This document shows positions 12,041-24,614 of a stretch of 64,000 bases of DNA, in pieces. Source of the stretch: Henckelia pumila. Taxonomy: Eukaryota; Streptophyta; Magnoliopsida; Lamiales; Gesneriaceae. Position 1 is the stretch's first letter, and every line of letters starts with the position of its first letter. The DNA is taken from NCBI RefSeq assembly GCF_033568475.1, contig NC_133120.1, forward strand, positions 85,082,151 to 85,146,150, written 5' to 3'. The notes beneath the pieces are model-generated. The model was not told where the DNA came from. It saw only the letters and a list, made by a program, of their open reading frames with translations, and did not search any database. The position numbers and the translations under genes are program-made.

Positions 12041-15000
12041 GTGGCTCAACCCGCGAGGCAAGCCTCCTCTGTCCATTCCTTTCAACCATCACCACCTCAG
12101 CAACAGTCGAGGCCAGGAGGAAGTCAGGCAGGCGGTCAGCCACAGAGACAGCAGGCGCATGTCTATGCACTGACGGAGGAACAGGCACAGGGAGCACCAG
12201 ATGACGTGATTGCAGGTAACTGTTCTCTTTATGGTTATCCCGCATATGTCTTGATTGATACCGGTTCATCCCATACGTTTATATCTGCCAAATTTGTTGC
12301 ATTACATGCTTTGTCTGTTGAAACATTACCTGCTGTAGTATCTGTTTCTTCTCCTTTGGGGAGGGGTCTTATCTCGATTCAGATAGTTAAGAATTGTTTA
12401 CTACAGTATGAGGGTAATGAAATTGAGATAGATTGCTTCGTACTTGGTATGTCTGATTTCGACTGTATTATGGGGATTGATATGCTGAATAAGTACAGAG
12501 CTACCGTAGACTGTTTCCAGAAGATAGTAAGATTCAGACCTGAAATGGCTGGAGAATGGAAGTTCTATGGTAAGGGTTCATGTGCCAAAATTCCTCTTAT
12601 TTCTGTATTATCTATGACCCGATTTTTGCAGAAAGGAGCAGAGGGATTTCTTGTTTATGCAGTTGATGTGTTGAAAACTAGCCCGAACCTGGCTGATTTG
12701 CCAGTGGTTAGTGAGTTTGTGGATGTTTTCCCTGATGAGATTCCAGGATTACCTCCGTATCGAGAGATTGATTTCAACATAGAACTGATGCCAGGAACTG
12801 CACCGATTTCGAAAGCACCTTATCGAATGGCACCAGTTGAACTGAAAGAATTGAAGGAACAGTTAGAAGATTTACTGGCCAAGGGATACATTCGACCCAG
12901 TGTTTCTCCTTGGGGAGCTCCAGTACTGTTTGTTAGAAAGAAGGACGGTTCAATGCGATTGTGTATCGATTACCGGCAACTGAACAAGGCTACGGTAAAG
13001 AACAAATACCCTTTGCCTCGTATTGATGATTTATTTGATCAGTTGCAGGGTTCTTCTGTGTATTCCAAGATCGATCTGAGATCTGGATACCATCAGCTGA
13101 GAGTTAGGGATTCTGATATTCCTAAGACTGCGTTCAGAACCAGGTATGGCCATTATGAGTTCATAGTTATGCCGTTTGGTTTGACGAATGCTCCAGCTGT
13201 ATTTATGGCTTTGATGAACCGTGTATTTCAGAAGTATCTAGATGATTTTGTGATTATCTTTATTGATGATATTCTGATATATTCAAAGAATTTGATTGAT
13301 CATTCTGAACATCTGAGAACAGTATTGAAGACTTTAAGAGCTGAGAAATTGTATGCTAAACTGTCGAAATGCGAGTTTTGGCTGAAACAGGTTGTCTTTC
13401 TTGGACATATTATATCTGGAAATGGTATTTCTGTGGATCCAAGTAAAGTAGAAGCAGTGATCAGTTGGTTGAGACCGACATCTGTTCCTGAGATTCGTAG
13501 TTTTATGGGATTGGCTGGGTATTATCGTCGATTCATTAAAGATTTTTCCAGTATTGCGAAGCCGATTACTCAGTTAACTCAGAAGAATACTCCATTTGTC
13601 TGGTCTGATGCTTGTGAATCCAATTTTCTGGAGTTGAAGAAACGATTTACCAGTGCACCAGTCTTGACGATTCCTTCAGGTACTGGTGGTTTCACTGTTT
13701 ATTGTGATGCATCTCACCAAGGTTTAGGTTGTGTTCTAATGCAACGAGGTCATGTAATTGCTTATGCCTCGAGACAATTGAAGCCTCATGAGACCAGATA
13801 TCCGATTCATGATCTTGAATTGGCCGCCATTGTATTTGCTTTGAAAATTTGGCGACATTATCTGTACGGGGAACAATTTGAAATCTATTCTGATCACAAG
13901 AGTCTGAAATATCTGTTTTCTCAGTCAGAACTGAATATGAGACAACGAAGATGGCTGGATTTGCTGAAAGACTTTGATTGCGAAATTAAATATTATCCAG
14001 GAAAATCGAATGCAGCAGCAGATGCATTGATTCGAAAGGTATGTTCTTTATCCTTATCGACGATTGGTGTATCGAATTTGATCGAAAACTGTTGTTTATC
14101 TGGATTAGTATTTGATACAAACTATCAGCCATTACGACTCTATCTAATTCGAGTTGAACCAGCTTTATTGGTAAGAATTCGAGATGCTCAGAAATTTGAT
14201 CAGAATGTGCAGAACTCGATTGAGAAAGTTAGATCAGGGCATGTATCTGAATACCGGGTTAGAGATGATCTTCTTTACATTCACAATCGCCTAGTAGTGC
14301 CTGATATTTCTGATGTACGTCAACAACTACTGAAAGAGGCGCATTGTAGTCGTTACAGTATTCATCCTGGTGGTAGGAAGATGTATAATGATCTGAAAGC
14401 TCAGTATTGGTGGAAGCAAATGAAGACTGATATCACTGATTTTGTAGCTCGATGTTTGAATTGCCAACAGGTGAAAGCTGAGAGGAAAAGACCGCCTGGT
14501 TTGTTACAGAGTTTGTCTGTACCGGAATGGAAATGGGATCATATTTCCATGAACTTTGTGACTAGATTACCTCGATCTGCTAAAGGCTGTGATGCTATCT
14601 GGGTAATTATTGACAGATTGACGAAATCAGCGTGTTTTATTCCGTATCGCATGACGTATAGACACGACCAGATGGCAGAGATTTATGTCCGTGAAGTTTT
14701 CAGATTGCACGGAGTGCCGAAATCTATTGTATCAGATCATGATCCTCGATTCACATCACATTTTTGGCACAACTTACAGAGTGCTATGGGTACTCAGTTA
14801 CACTTGAGCACAGCTTATCATCCACAGACTGACGGACAGTCAGAGCGTACTATTCAGACATTGGAGGACATGTTCAGAGCTGTAGTGCTTGATTTTGGCA
14901 CTAGTTGGCAAGAATCATTACCTCTTTGTGAATTCTCGTACAACAACAGCTATCAATCGAGTATAGGAATGACTCCTTTTGAAGCTTTATACGGAAGGAA

Positions 15001-15589
15001 ATGTCGATCTCCTTTGTACTGGGATGATATTTCTGAAGTACCTGATATTGGTCCTGATATGATACGTGATATGAATGACCAGGTGAAGCTTATTCAGAAA
15101 CGAATGAAGACAGCTCAAGATAGACAGACAAAATATGCCAACATTCGACGTCGACCTTTGTCTTTTGAACAGGGGGATCGTGTATTTTTGAAGATTTCTC
15201 CGTTCAGAGGCACTGTCAGATTTGTCAAGCGAGGGAAGTTGTCTCCACGATATATTGGTCCGTATGAAATTCTGGAGAAAATAGGCAATCTTGCCTATCG
15301 ATTGGCTTTACCTCCATCTTTATCTGGAATACATGATGTTTTTCATGTATCGATGCTTCGAAAATATCTTGCTGATGAATCTCATGTGCTTCAATCTGAT
15401 GAGGCTGAACTCGACGAGACTTTAAGTTATTTCGAAAAGCCTATTCAGATCCTTGATCGAAAAGAGAAGCAACTACGAACCAAGACTATTCCACTTGTGA
15501 AAGTTCAGTGGAGTCGTCATGGTGTTGAAGAAGCTACTTGGGAAACAGAATCAGATATGCGACAACGATATCCAGAGATGTTTCAATGA
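12041..15589 (+). CDS. pol: Gypsy Pol: protease, reverse transcriptase, RNase H, integrase, chromodomain
   Basis: 1,182 codons in the same frame as gag, directly after its TGA; the first triplet is GTG, so independent initiation is unlikely. Protease: [10 protein letters not shown] at ~71-80. [31 protein letters not shown] and the active-site FIDDILIYS. RNase [14 protein letters not shown], then [15 protein letters not shown]. Integrase: an HHCC finger (HCSRYSIHP to CLNCQQ), then the core, with the second Asp in [11 protein letters not shown] and Glu in [13 protein letters not shown]. The first catalytic Asp, normally in MDF, is Asn here ([10 protein letters not shown]), a G-to-A type change expected to abolish integration. 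The RNase H-INT junction reads ADALIRK rather than the usual ADALSRK. The C-terminus ([17 protein letters not shown]) is the chromodomain-like tail. Confidence 0.92.
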   Translation: MAQPARQASSVHSFQPSPPQQQSRPGGSQAGGQPQRQQAHVYALTEEQAQGAPDDVIAGNCSLYGYPAYVLIDTGSSHTFISAKFVALHALSVETLPAVVSVSSPLGRGLISIQIVKNCLLQYEGNEIEIDCFVLGMSDFDCIMGIDMLNKYRATVDCFQKIVRFRPEMAGEWKFYGKGSCAKIPLISVLSMTRFLQKGAEGFLVYAVDVLKTSPNLADLPVVSEFVDVFPDEIPGLPPYREIDFNIELMPGTAPISKAPYRMAPVELKELKEQLEDLLAKGYIRPSVSPWGAPVLFVRKKDGSMRLCIDYRQLNKATVKNKYPLPRIDDLFDQLQGSSVYSKIDLRSGYHQLRVRDSDIPKTAFRTRYGHYEFIVMPFGLTNAPAVFMALMNRVFQKYLDDFVIIFIDDILIYSKNLIDHSEHLRTVLKTLRAEKLYAKLSKCEFWLKQVVFLGHIISGNGISVDPSKVEAVISWLRPTSVPEIRSFMGLAGYYRRFIKDFSSIAKPITQLTQKNTPFVWSDACESNFLELKKRFTSAPVLTIPSGTGGFTVYCDASHQGLGCVLMQRGHVIAYASRQLKPHETRYPIHDLELAAIVFALKIWRHYLYGEQFEIYSDHKSLKYLFSQSELNMRQRRWLDLLKDFDCEIKYYPGKSNAAADALIRKVCSLSLSTIGVSNLIENCCLSGLVFDTNYQPLRLYLIRVEPALLVRIRDAQKFDQNVQNSIEKVRSGHVSEYRVRDDLLYIHNRLVVPDISDVRQQLLKEAHCSRYSIHPGGRKMYNDLKAQYWWKQMKTDITDFVARCLNCQQVKAERKRPPGLLQSLSVPEWKWDHISMNFVTRLPRSAKGCDAIWVIIDRLTKSACFIPYRMTYRHDQMAEIYVREVFRLHGVPKSIVSDHDPRFTSHFWHNLQSAMGTQLHLSTAYHPQTDGQSERTIQTLEDMFRAVVLDFGTSWQESLPLCEFSYNNSYQSSIGMTPFEALYGRKCRSPLYWDDISEVPDIGPDMIRDMNDQVKLIQKRMKTAQDRQTKYANIRRRPLSFEQGDRVFLKISPFRGTVRFVKRGKLSPRYIGPYEILEKIGNLAYRLALPPSLSGIHDVFHVSMLRKYLADESHVLQSDEAELDETLSYFEKPIQILDRKEKQLRTKTIPLVKVQWSRHGVEEATWETESDMRQRYPEMFQ

Positions 15590-15653
15590 TGTGAGTTTCC
15601 TTTTGTTTTCTGTTATCTGATATATGTTATATGATCTGTTGATATTACTGTCG

Positions 15654-15691
15654 GATTTCGAGGACGAAATCGTGTCTTAGTAGGGGAGAAT
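15654..15691 (+). promoter_or_regulatory. Pre-PPT hairpin and polypurine tract
   Basis: GATTTCG-AGGA-CGAAATC (15654-15671) is a perfect 7-bp stem with a 4-base loop. It lies just before the polypurine tract TAGGGGAGAAT (15681-15691), which primes plus-strand DNA synthesis next to the 3' LTR. The same hairpin precedes the PPT of the minus-strand element at 59101-59118. Confidence 0.75.
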
Positions 15692-17941
15692 TGTAACGCC
15701 CAAAATTATTTAATTTTAATCCTAGAATAATTAATTTGGGAATATTTGGAGTTTTGATTTAAATTCTAATATTCTTAAATTGATTAGGATTGAAATTGAA
15801 TAACATGAGAATGTGAGGACTGAATTGCAATTATTGAGGTCTTGAGGGGCTAAAGTGCAATTATCTTTGAGTTATCAGAATTTTATGTATTATTCAGCAT
15901 GTACACGTGTGAATAGCACATAATTCATCAGATTTCAGACAAGGAAAAAGGAAGAACCGAGAGCAGAATTTTTCAAGCTTTTCTTCATCTTTCAAATTGT
16001 GATATCTTGAGCTACGGTTATCCGATTTCGATTCCGAAAGATGTTCTGGAATCCTTGCAAGACGACCTTCGATTTGATGTAAGTTTCTTCTTTGTTCATC
16101 AGGGTTTGGTCATTCGAAAATAGCAGATATCAGATGTTGTATATGAGTTGTGATTGTTGAGCTTCTATCTTTGATAATCTTGAAGTTGGGTTGAAGATTG
16201 AGTTGTTTATCATGTTCTTGTGATTCCCAATTATGATTCGATCTATATATATCTGCTGTTCTGTTGATCTTGAAGCTTTAACAGCTGATGTTCATGTTAG
16301 ACATGTTGTAATTGAGTTCGGAATCGCCGAAGTACTACCGATATGGCGTTAAACTCGTGAATTGAAGTGTTTTGCTACTGTTCTTGCATTTAGAAGTTGT
16401 TGAGCTATTAGTTAATGGTTCCTTGATTGTTATGCTATCATTTCAGTGGTTGAACAGGGCATATCAACTCAAGAACGTCAACTCCGAAACCGATAAACAA
16501 TAGAACAAGGTTGGTAGAGTTTGCCTTGAAGTTCTTGTTGAAGTTTGAATGGATATTGAGCAGATTGTGAGATGTGTTTGGTGATTGATTTTGTACAGAC
16601 TTTGACAAGTTAGAAGACATCCCAAACATCACATTTGAAAGGTAAAAGTGAACTATGGTTTGAATGGGACTATAACTCGAGATGGTTTGTATCGAGTTTT
16701 CCTAAATCACATACTTATTTGCTTATATGCTTTTATATGTTTCCTATGAATGTTTGAATGAGTCTTGATGATAATGAATGTGTTTTTATTGATATGTATT
16801 GCATTCATCTTGCGAGACTTGCTTCTTGATTTTGAAATGAACGGAAACGTTCGAATAGACGATTTGAGGAATTGTATATGTATGGCTTGGGTGGTTGTTT
16901 AGCCTAGCGTCTGATCTACATATATAATGGCTTCAAAGTCTAGAGAAGTGAGATAAGTAGCCCCACCTCGATCGGGAGAGTCGGTGGATTCGTTATGATA
17001 TCTACTTCTCGGGATCCCAACCGATGAATGACGAAATGAACCTTGTTTTGAAAACATGCATTGTACTTACTTTTATATCATGATTTTGATATAGGTTGTT
17101 ATGCATGTTTAGTTGCTTTTACTGAGAAATCTATTTCTCACCGGAGTTATCCGGCTATTGTTTTGTTGTATGTGTCATTGCAATAGGAGGGAGTGGAACC
17201 GGGCAAAGGCGTGCTTAACAAACAAGGGATGAGTTGAACATAGCGTGATGATCCGAGTTAGAAGTTGTATGAGCTGTCAAGATGTATATTTGAGCCTTGA
17301 ACATAATCATGTTATAGTTATAGTATCAAGACTTGTTGATGATGATATTATGATCTTGTTATGGTATTTAGAACATGTGAGATGTTGTAAGTCCTTTGAA
17401 AACAATATGATGTATCTTGAACTTGAATTGTATATAGCTTCTTGTGTATCTTGATGCATCTTGGTTATGTTTTAAGGTCTTGGAGTGATCTAATTGTATT
17501 CCTTGTATAACATGATAGATGTTGCTATTGATTATACCATGTCTATACCTTGGTAGGAGATGATCTTGAATCAAAGGGATGCAGGAACTCAATTTTTGAA
17601 CAGCAGCAGAGTACAGCCAAGTTTCTGGCCGATTGGCCTGCGCACGGGCGAGCTACTGCCCGCGCGATGCATGAACTCAATTTTTGAACAGCAGCAGAGT
17701 ACAGCCAAGTTTCTGGCCGATTGGCCTGCGCACGGGCGAGCTACTGCTCGCGCGCGCGCGGGCCAAACCAGGGGGCCTCAGTCCCATTGGCTTGCGCGCG
17801 CGCGAGGGGTGATGCCCGCGCGTGCGCAGGACAATTTATTTTTAAAAAAAAAAAAAAAATTTATTCTTTTGTTTAGACATTGATTGTTGTCTATTATTGT
17901 TGATTAATGTTTATTGAGAGATTAGAACTCGGGTCGTCACA
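15692..17941 (+). repeat. 3' LTR of the gypsy element, with an internal 88-bp duplication
   Basis: 2,250 bp, TGTAACGCCC to GTCGTCACA. It is longer than the 5' LTR mainly because of a tandem duplication (17578-17665 and 17666-17753) beginning GATGCA.GAACTC and ending in the CpG-rich cassette; the 5' LTR has one copy. The duplication therefore arose after integration, or in only one LTR. Confidence 0.92.
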
Positions 17942-18444
17942 ACCCATATGCTAGGATCTCATTACAAACATAAAAAATGCAATGGGTGTATCTATGTTTT
18001 AAAATCGGCGTGGAGTAAAAATCGCGAATTTATAGCGGCATTTTTGAGCAACCTTTAGTTTGGTTGCTAATATAAACAGTGATCAGGGATAATTTTGAAG
18101 GTAAGCCTCTTGTGAAAAGATTCATATGTATAACAAGTTGACTTAATCCATGTATGTAGAATGAAAATTAAAATAATAATTTTAATATAAAATTATTTTT
18201 ATATGGGTGGGGTCTAACAAAATCAATTTGTGAAACAATCTCGTAAAAATTTTGCATATTTTTTAACCCGTCATTGACTTTTTTTATTTTCAGCAATCGA
18301 ATTGGAACATAATATTTATTTATAACTAGCACCGAATTGCAGCGTTGCGTGCTTATATAATGCGTTTTTTGCATATATGCGTTACGTGCTTGTACGGTTT
18401 GTTTTTACATACACGTTTGTGTTAATTTATGCATAGTCCTTTTT

Positions 18445-18745
18445 TTTATTAAATAATTGTAGAAAATAAAAAAATATTAAATAATTGTAAAAAATAAAAA
18501 AACAAAGAGACCACATCAACGTACCAACTTGGTGTGGCTTAAGGGTGCAAACGAGTCAAGCTACTCGTGAGCAACTCGTGAGCAGCTCGGTCAAAACTCG
18601 ACTCGAGTTCGGTTGACCAAGCTCGAGCTTTAGTATTAAATATATGTTTTCGAGCTACTCGATAATATATATTTAATATAAATATATATAATATAATGAA
18701 TATAATATTATATATTATTTATTTATTCATATTTATTTATTTATA

Positions 18746-18789
<44 letters not shown>

Positions 18790-19211
18790 CGAACTCGAGC
18801 TCGAGTAACTAGAAATATGCACGAGTTGAGTTCGAGTATGAAATTAGTTACTCGATCGAGTTCGAGTTCGAGTAGATAAATACAAGTTGAGCTCGAGCTC
18901 GAGTAGTATGATACTTGACTCGGCTCGACTGATTTGCACCCCTAGTACCGTGACCTCACATTTAATATAATAGAAGAGATAATTTTAGAAAATAAAAAAC
19001 ATTAAACCATTGTAAATATTTTTTTAAAAAAAACATAGAGGCTAAACCAACGTACCATCTTGATGTGGTCTCACACTTAATATAATAGAAGAGATAATTG
19101 TAGAAAATAAAAAATATTAAATCATTGTAAAAAAAAAATTTAAAAAAACAAAAAGATTACACCAACGTACCAATTTGGTGTGAACTCAAACTTAACATGA
19201 TAGAAGAGATA
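18445..19211. repeat. Tandem array, ~115-bp unit, about three copies, split by a MITE
   Basis: Units begin at about 18445 (partial), 18957, 19071 and 19186 (partial). Shared pieces are TTAATATAATAGAAGAG, ATTGTAGAAAATAAAAAA and CCAACGTACCA.CTTG. The spacing from 18957 to 19071 to 19186 is 114-115 bp. The first unit ends where the 18541-18943 element begins. Confidence 0.6.
18541..18943. mobile_element. MITE with CTCGAG/ACTCGA-rich ends
   Basis: Ends are AAGGGTGCAAACGAG and CTGATTTGCACCCCT, which are near-perfect inverted repeats. Subterminal runs of ACTCGAGCTCGAG and a central (AT)n tract (about 18747-18785) fill it. It interrupts the 115-bp tandem array. I could not identify its duplication with confidence. 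Confidence 0.55.
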
Positions 19212-20789
19212 TATAAAACAGGCATATATAGTCACAGATTAAATTAAAATGTGGTGAATATTAAGAGAAAGCCCATAAATACGATTTACGATCGGACGAG
19301 GATAAAATTTAATTTAATCTAATTAATTTAATGTTTTAAAAAAAAATTCAATTATTCATATATCAAATCGACGTATGATCAGAATTAAGTTAACTTTGTA
19401 TGTTAATTAAATAATGTTAAAGACATGTCGATTCAATATCGTGTATATTGATATTTACATCAATTATAATAATTATAATTTTTTTTATATTACATGATTT
19501 CGTATTCAATATATCACAAATTTTGTATTGAATTTTTTGTGATTGAGATATAAGAACTGATCATATATACGTATAACATCACAATTGTTCGTACATCAGA
19601 TTTATAATCGTAATGATGCGAAGATATTACGATTTACAAGTCTCTTATCACTTTCTGTAAATATAATTAACTTATCATATTATATTAATAAAACCACGAA
19701 AAAATATATAATTAAAAAAACAATCTGTATTATGATGGAGGATCGTCGAGAATTTGTTTTGTTTATAATTAGGTCTAATTATAAATCGGATATATGTCGG
19801 CTCAAACTTAATATATTGATTTTAGATGGTTGAATATTGATGACGATGTTTGTTTTCACAGGTTGATAGACACATAATATGTGGAAGGAAATAGTGCATG
19901 GAAATTCAGCTAAAAAATCTTAGCCACAAGTTAAACATTTTTATATTTGTCATATTAATATTAATTAATATCCCTTTCATTTTTATTTTAGGGTTACATT
20001 GGGTGGACCAAAGTTCAATGACTTAAAACCACAAGATTTTAGAATATAATCTTCATTTAGACACAAACCCAATTATACTCATCACTGAACGGAGACATAA
20101 TTTTAATGAGAATAGGTGGATGAATATCAATTAATTAATGCTTTAAATATATAAACCGTGTTTAAAAAAACTGATATGAAAACGTATATTTTTAGGTTTG
20201 ATTCAAACATTGATCTCGAAAATATCGATGGCTGGCGATAATTTATTTATTTATTTATTCATAGGCTATATTTTAGCTTTTTGAAAATTACAAATATTAG
20301 TATTAATTAAAAATAATAATTGTTGATTAATTAAACTTATTTAGTAGTTTGATTATATATTGTGTTATTCTTCCCCATGGATTTCTTCAATTATTTCTAA
20401 AATTTATGAATGAACATAAATTTCAATTCAAATCGAAATTCAAACAAATCATATACAGGTCCATTCTCTTTGTAATTGGAATGTGAAGTTTTACTTTTTA
20501 AAAGTAGATGACCGATTTCGAAACGAATTAAGATAAAGTCAACTTAATTAATAACCTTGACCTTCCACGAAATGCATTTAAAAAGCCATGTCTACATATA
20601 TCCCATTATGGCACAAGAAAATTGCTAGGGTAAAATGAAAGTTACATATGTAAAGTTACGTACAAAATAAGTTTTGTGGAATAGAGTATTTGTAATTTTA
20701 TCAAAATATATTAATGTTTGTAACATTAATCATATATCGCACATATATATAACATAATTCTTCATCACAATTTGCTTCCCCATGTCGCC

Positions 20790-20796
20790 TATATAA
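20790..20796 (+). promoter_or_regulatory. Probable TATA box of the HKT1-type gene
   Basis: TATATAA, about 90 bases before the ATG at 20882, a normal distance for a plant TATA with a short 5' leader. It is the best candidate in the upstream 150 bp. Confidence 0.45.
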
Positions 20797-20881
20797 TTAA
20801 GTTGAACACAAAGTTGCCATATTTGTTCAAGAAATAATTTCCCACGCACGTACAATTCATCGCTACTTTGGAGAGATAGAA

Positions 20882-23800
20882 ATGAAGAAATTTGACGAGT
20901 TTCTTAGAGAAACAGAGCGATGCATCAAAAAATGTTTGTGGGCAAATCTAGTGTTGCTGCATAACTCCATTCTCGATTTAATCTTCTCTCTTATCCACAT
21001 TCTCATGTTTAAAACCAACCCATTCTGGATCGAACTTTTCTACTTCCTCTCATCCTCTTCATTCGGTTTCTTGGCTTTAAAGTTGTCAAAACCTCGAAGC
21101 ATCACCGCATCCAAACCCCAAAATCTCGATCTTTTCTTCACTTCTGTGTCCGCTGCTACAGTTTCAAGCATGTCAACGCTAGAAATGGAGGTTTTCTCAA
21201 ATACCCAACTCATCTTTTTGACCATTTTAATGCTCTCTGGCGGTGAAGTTTTCGTTTCATCTCTCGAGCTTCATATGAAGAAAGCCAAGATTAACCGGAA
21301 AGGAATAATCCGCCATTACAACAGTACTACTACAGAATCTGATAATTCTAGCACTTCGAACCCGAACATGGATCAGTCTATAGTTGATAATCTTGAGCTA
21401 GGTTTTCCTAAATATAGACTAGAAAATTTTCAGGCAGAATCCATGGAGGTGAAATCCTTAAAAACTCTGTCTTACGTGATTTCTTTTTACATCATAGTAA
21501 TCCATGCAGTGGGCATAGCTTCAATTGCGGTGTACTTCAACCTAATCCCATCTGCCAAGCAAGTGCTTGAACAAAAAGGCCTAAAGATCTCGACTTTCTC
21601 CTTTTTCACCATTGTTTCCACATTCTCAAACTGCGGATTCCTCCCCGACAACGAAAGCATGGTTATTTTCAAGAAGAACACTGGCCTGTCACTGCTCTTG
21701 ATCCCTCACATGCTACTAGGGAACACACTATACGCCGCATGTCTCCGTTTCTCGGTTTTTTTATTGCGAAAAGCTACGAAAAAGGAAGAGTTCGAGTTTT
21801 TGTTGAGGAACTATGGAGAGCTGGGGTATGCACATTTTATGTCTGGGGTGGATTCTGTGTACTTGGCAATCAGTGTTTTAGGGTTGATAGCGATGCAGAT
21901 GATTGTGTTTTGCAGTTTACAGTGGGATTCTGAGGTGGTTGGGGGCCTAAGTTTCTATGAGAAAATGGTGGGTTCTTTGTTTCAAGCGGTGAATTCAAGA
22001 CATACTGGGCAATCTATGTTTGATCTCTCTGCAGTTTCTCCTGCCTTGTTGATGCTGTTTCTGGTAATGATGTAAGTTTACCTCGTAGAATTTTGGGTTT
22101 TACTTCGCCACTGTCACTCTTATTTCGACAATTATTAATTACAAAATAATATGAACAATCAAATTCGGTAATAAAACGGGCGACCTAAAATCTCACTTTT
22201 TACTTCATAATATTTTACATTTTTCTTAACAATTATAGTAAGTAATTAATCGCTATTTTTAATTTATTTCGTTTTTGGATCCGTGTTGTGTACTGCAGAG
22301 GCCAAATTCTTTTTATTGAGATGTGAAATATTTAATTCAAGTAAATCAAATTAAAGTTGGATTCTTATGTTCAAAATTCCATGCAGCTAGCTTATAGATG
22401 CTATGCTAGCATCTTAAGTGGAAGTTATTACATTTGTTACTTTTAGAAAATGCTTATTCTTCCACTTATCGGATTTTACGTTTAAAAATAATTTCATAGA
22501 AATAAGCATTTGGGTCGCATCTCGATTTAAAGTTTGTTGGAACAAGTACTTTAAAAATATTGTTAGTATTTCATAATTTAAAAAAAACTTTTTTTTTTTG
22601 ACGGGATAATTTGAAAAAACTTATAAATGTGCATTTGGACAAGATTTTTGTAAAATATTTTTAAAAAATGCTTTTCAATTATAATTTTTAGAAAATAATT
22701 GAGATGCGTTTTATAAATATTTTTTGAATTGAAAACAATGATGGAGAACAAAAAAAATACTACTTTTAGATGTCAAATATTTTTATAAAATATTTTTCCA
22801 AACACATATTTACTTTTAAAAGAAATTTTTAAATATTTTACAAAAAAATTTAAAAAAACGCATATAAAAAAATATTTTATAAGTCCGTCCATACGAAGTC
22901 TTATATTATTTGATATTTTTTTTATTAACTTGGTTACATCAAGGGACATTTAACCAAGGAAATTAGTAGGAGTCATAGACATTCTCTCAAGTAAAATTAC
23001 TTTTATATTTTACGAAACTTGATACATATAAGTTTTATTGGGAAAATTATTAAAATCATTAATATATGCATGTTAGCTTATTTTATGTGGCCATTTAATT
23101 AGTTAAAGTTTAGACACCACCGTGATGATGTGTTGTCTAACAAGTGATATCACATCAACAATGTTCAATGTCACACTCACACAACACTCCGATGAAATAT
23201 ATTAATAGCTAGGAGAAAAAAAAAAAAGGGCAGCAAACTTATCGCTCTGACTATTTAAATGACCGAAAATTTAAAATAGAGCAACTTATTAAATGACGAA
23301 TTTGACTGTTTTCTCGTTTTTCATTTCCTCCATTTTCCCCAAATAAATACACAAAGCATTGACTTTTTAAACCTCTCGAATCCTTTTTCAATAATATATC
23401 GATATCATATATATTCCCAAAAAAAAAAAAAAAAGGGTTCAGTTTGATAGCTCAAACCAGAAATTGATATGTCAAAAGTCGGATTAGTTAATTGAAAATT
23501 CGGGAATATCTTTGACCAAGAGCGATATCGATCACAAGATAGAGACAGATACTTTATAAATAAGGATAAGGATATAAAAAAAATCGTTTAAAAATTTAAT
23601 TTATAATATGATTTTTTTTATTATGCTCAATAAAACTATGATATATATAATTTTATGCAGGTACCTCCCACCATATGCAAGATTTGTACCAGTAGATAAA
23701 GCTCCTAAAAATGGAGGAAATACAAAAAGAAAAAGATTTAATCTTTTTTTGGAGCAAATAATGTTGTCTCCAGTCATTTATTTGGCCATATTTGCTTTCT

Positions 23801-24614
23801 TTATCTGCATCACAGAAAGAGAGAGGATGGGAAGGGATCCTCTCAACTTTAATGCATTCAACATCATCTTTGAAGTCACAAGGTAATTACGATTATATAT
23901 GAACTGAAGAATAGATAAGAATTAATATTAATAACAAAACATCCTTAATTAGAAAAAAACCTTAATTACAGTTTCACGTTATATCAAATTAAATTCTGTT
24001 AAAATTCTTTAGTTCCAGTGTTGACTTTGAATGGATTTTTATCGCCAAACGTGTAAATCTAATTTAGTAGGGACCAACATAAAGTCAGTTTATATAAAAT
24101 AAACTAATACCGTAAATATCTTTCTCGAAAATTTTTTAAAATAATAAAATCGCAAGTTTGGGCATATATATAATATATAATTTTAGTTCTTTGACCGATA
24201 CAGTGTGGTGTAGTTTGACGGAAAAATAACTCAAATTGACAAAAACTTAATTATACGTTATTAAAATTGAAATTTAATAACATTGATTTTCAAAATCGTA
24301 AAAAAAAAAACCAACATATAAGTGGAGTCAATTGAATTGTTTTTTTTTAAAATATGTTTTTTTACAACATTAAATTACTCGAAGATTTATTTGTTTGTTT
24401 ATTTTTTTTTTACAGTGCCTATGGAAATGTGGGATATTCGGTTGGGTATAATTGTGAGAGGCAAATAAACCCCGATAGCAATTGTAAAAATGCATCTTAC
24501 GGATTCGTAGGGAGATGGAGTAATGGAGGAAAACTGATCCTAATTGTCGTCATGTTCTTCGGAAGACTGAAGAAATTCAATAGAAAAGGTGGCGGAGCTT
24601 GGAAAATTTCATGA
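20882..24614 (+). CDS. HKT1: Class I HKT-type sodium transporter
   Basis: Trk/HKT-family plasma-membrane transporter; class I members retrieve Na+ from the xylem sap. Three exons, 20882-22071, 23661-23882 and 24416-24614, join in phase to 536 codons, the usual size and the usual HKT three-exon layout. The fold has four membrane-pore-membrane units. The first pore loop reads [15 protein letters not shown], with Ser at the filter position (class II has Gly), which predicts Na+ selectivity. The other loops are [18 protein letters not shown] and [13 protein letters not shown], each with the filter Gly. The exon 1/2 junction reads [10 protein letters not shown] and the C-terminus is GGGAWKIS, both typical. 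The third loop has Gln where Glu is common (HTGQS). All residues needed for function are present. Expression pattern cannot be read from the sequence. Confidence 0.93.
22072..23660 (+). other. HKT1 intron 1
   Basis: GTAAGT donor at 22072 and TTTTATGCAG acceptor at 23651-23660. 1,589 bp, AT-rich, with no recognisable insertion or gene. Its phase (after the second codon base) restores MMYLPPY across the junction. Confidence 0.85.

Larger units (their letters stand above)
8404..17941 (+). mobile_element. Ty3/gypsy chromovirus, Tekay/Del type, nearly full length
   Basis: The order is LTR (8404-10560), PBS, gag (10991-12037), pol (12041-15589), PPT, LTR (15692-17941), 9,538 bp in all, flanked by the 5-bp duplication ACCCA (8399-8403 and 17942-17946). 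Domain order PR-RT-RNase H-INT and a chromodomain-like C-terminus place it in the Tekay/Del chromoviruses. By eye the two LTRs differ at roughly 25-30 sites plus one 88-bp duplication, so the insertion is fairly young. Two lesions suggest it is now defective: an in-frame TGA between gag and pol, and Asn in place of the first integrase catalytic Asp. Confidence 0.93.
17947..20881. other. Intergenic DNA and HKT1 upstream region
   Basis: AT-rich, no gene recognised. It contains a tandem repeat of about 115 bp (18445-19211) split by a MITE (18541-18943). From 19220 to 20780 I see no distinct structure. The last 100 bp hold the probable HKT1 promoter. Confidence 0.6.
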
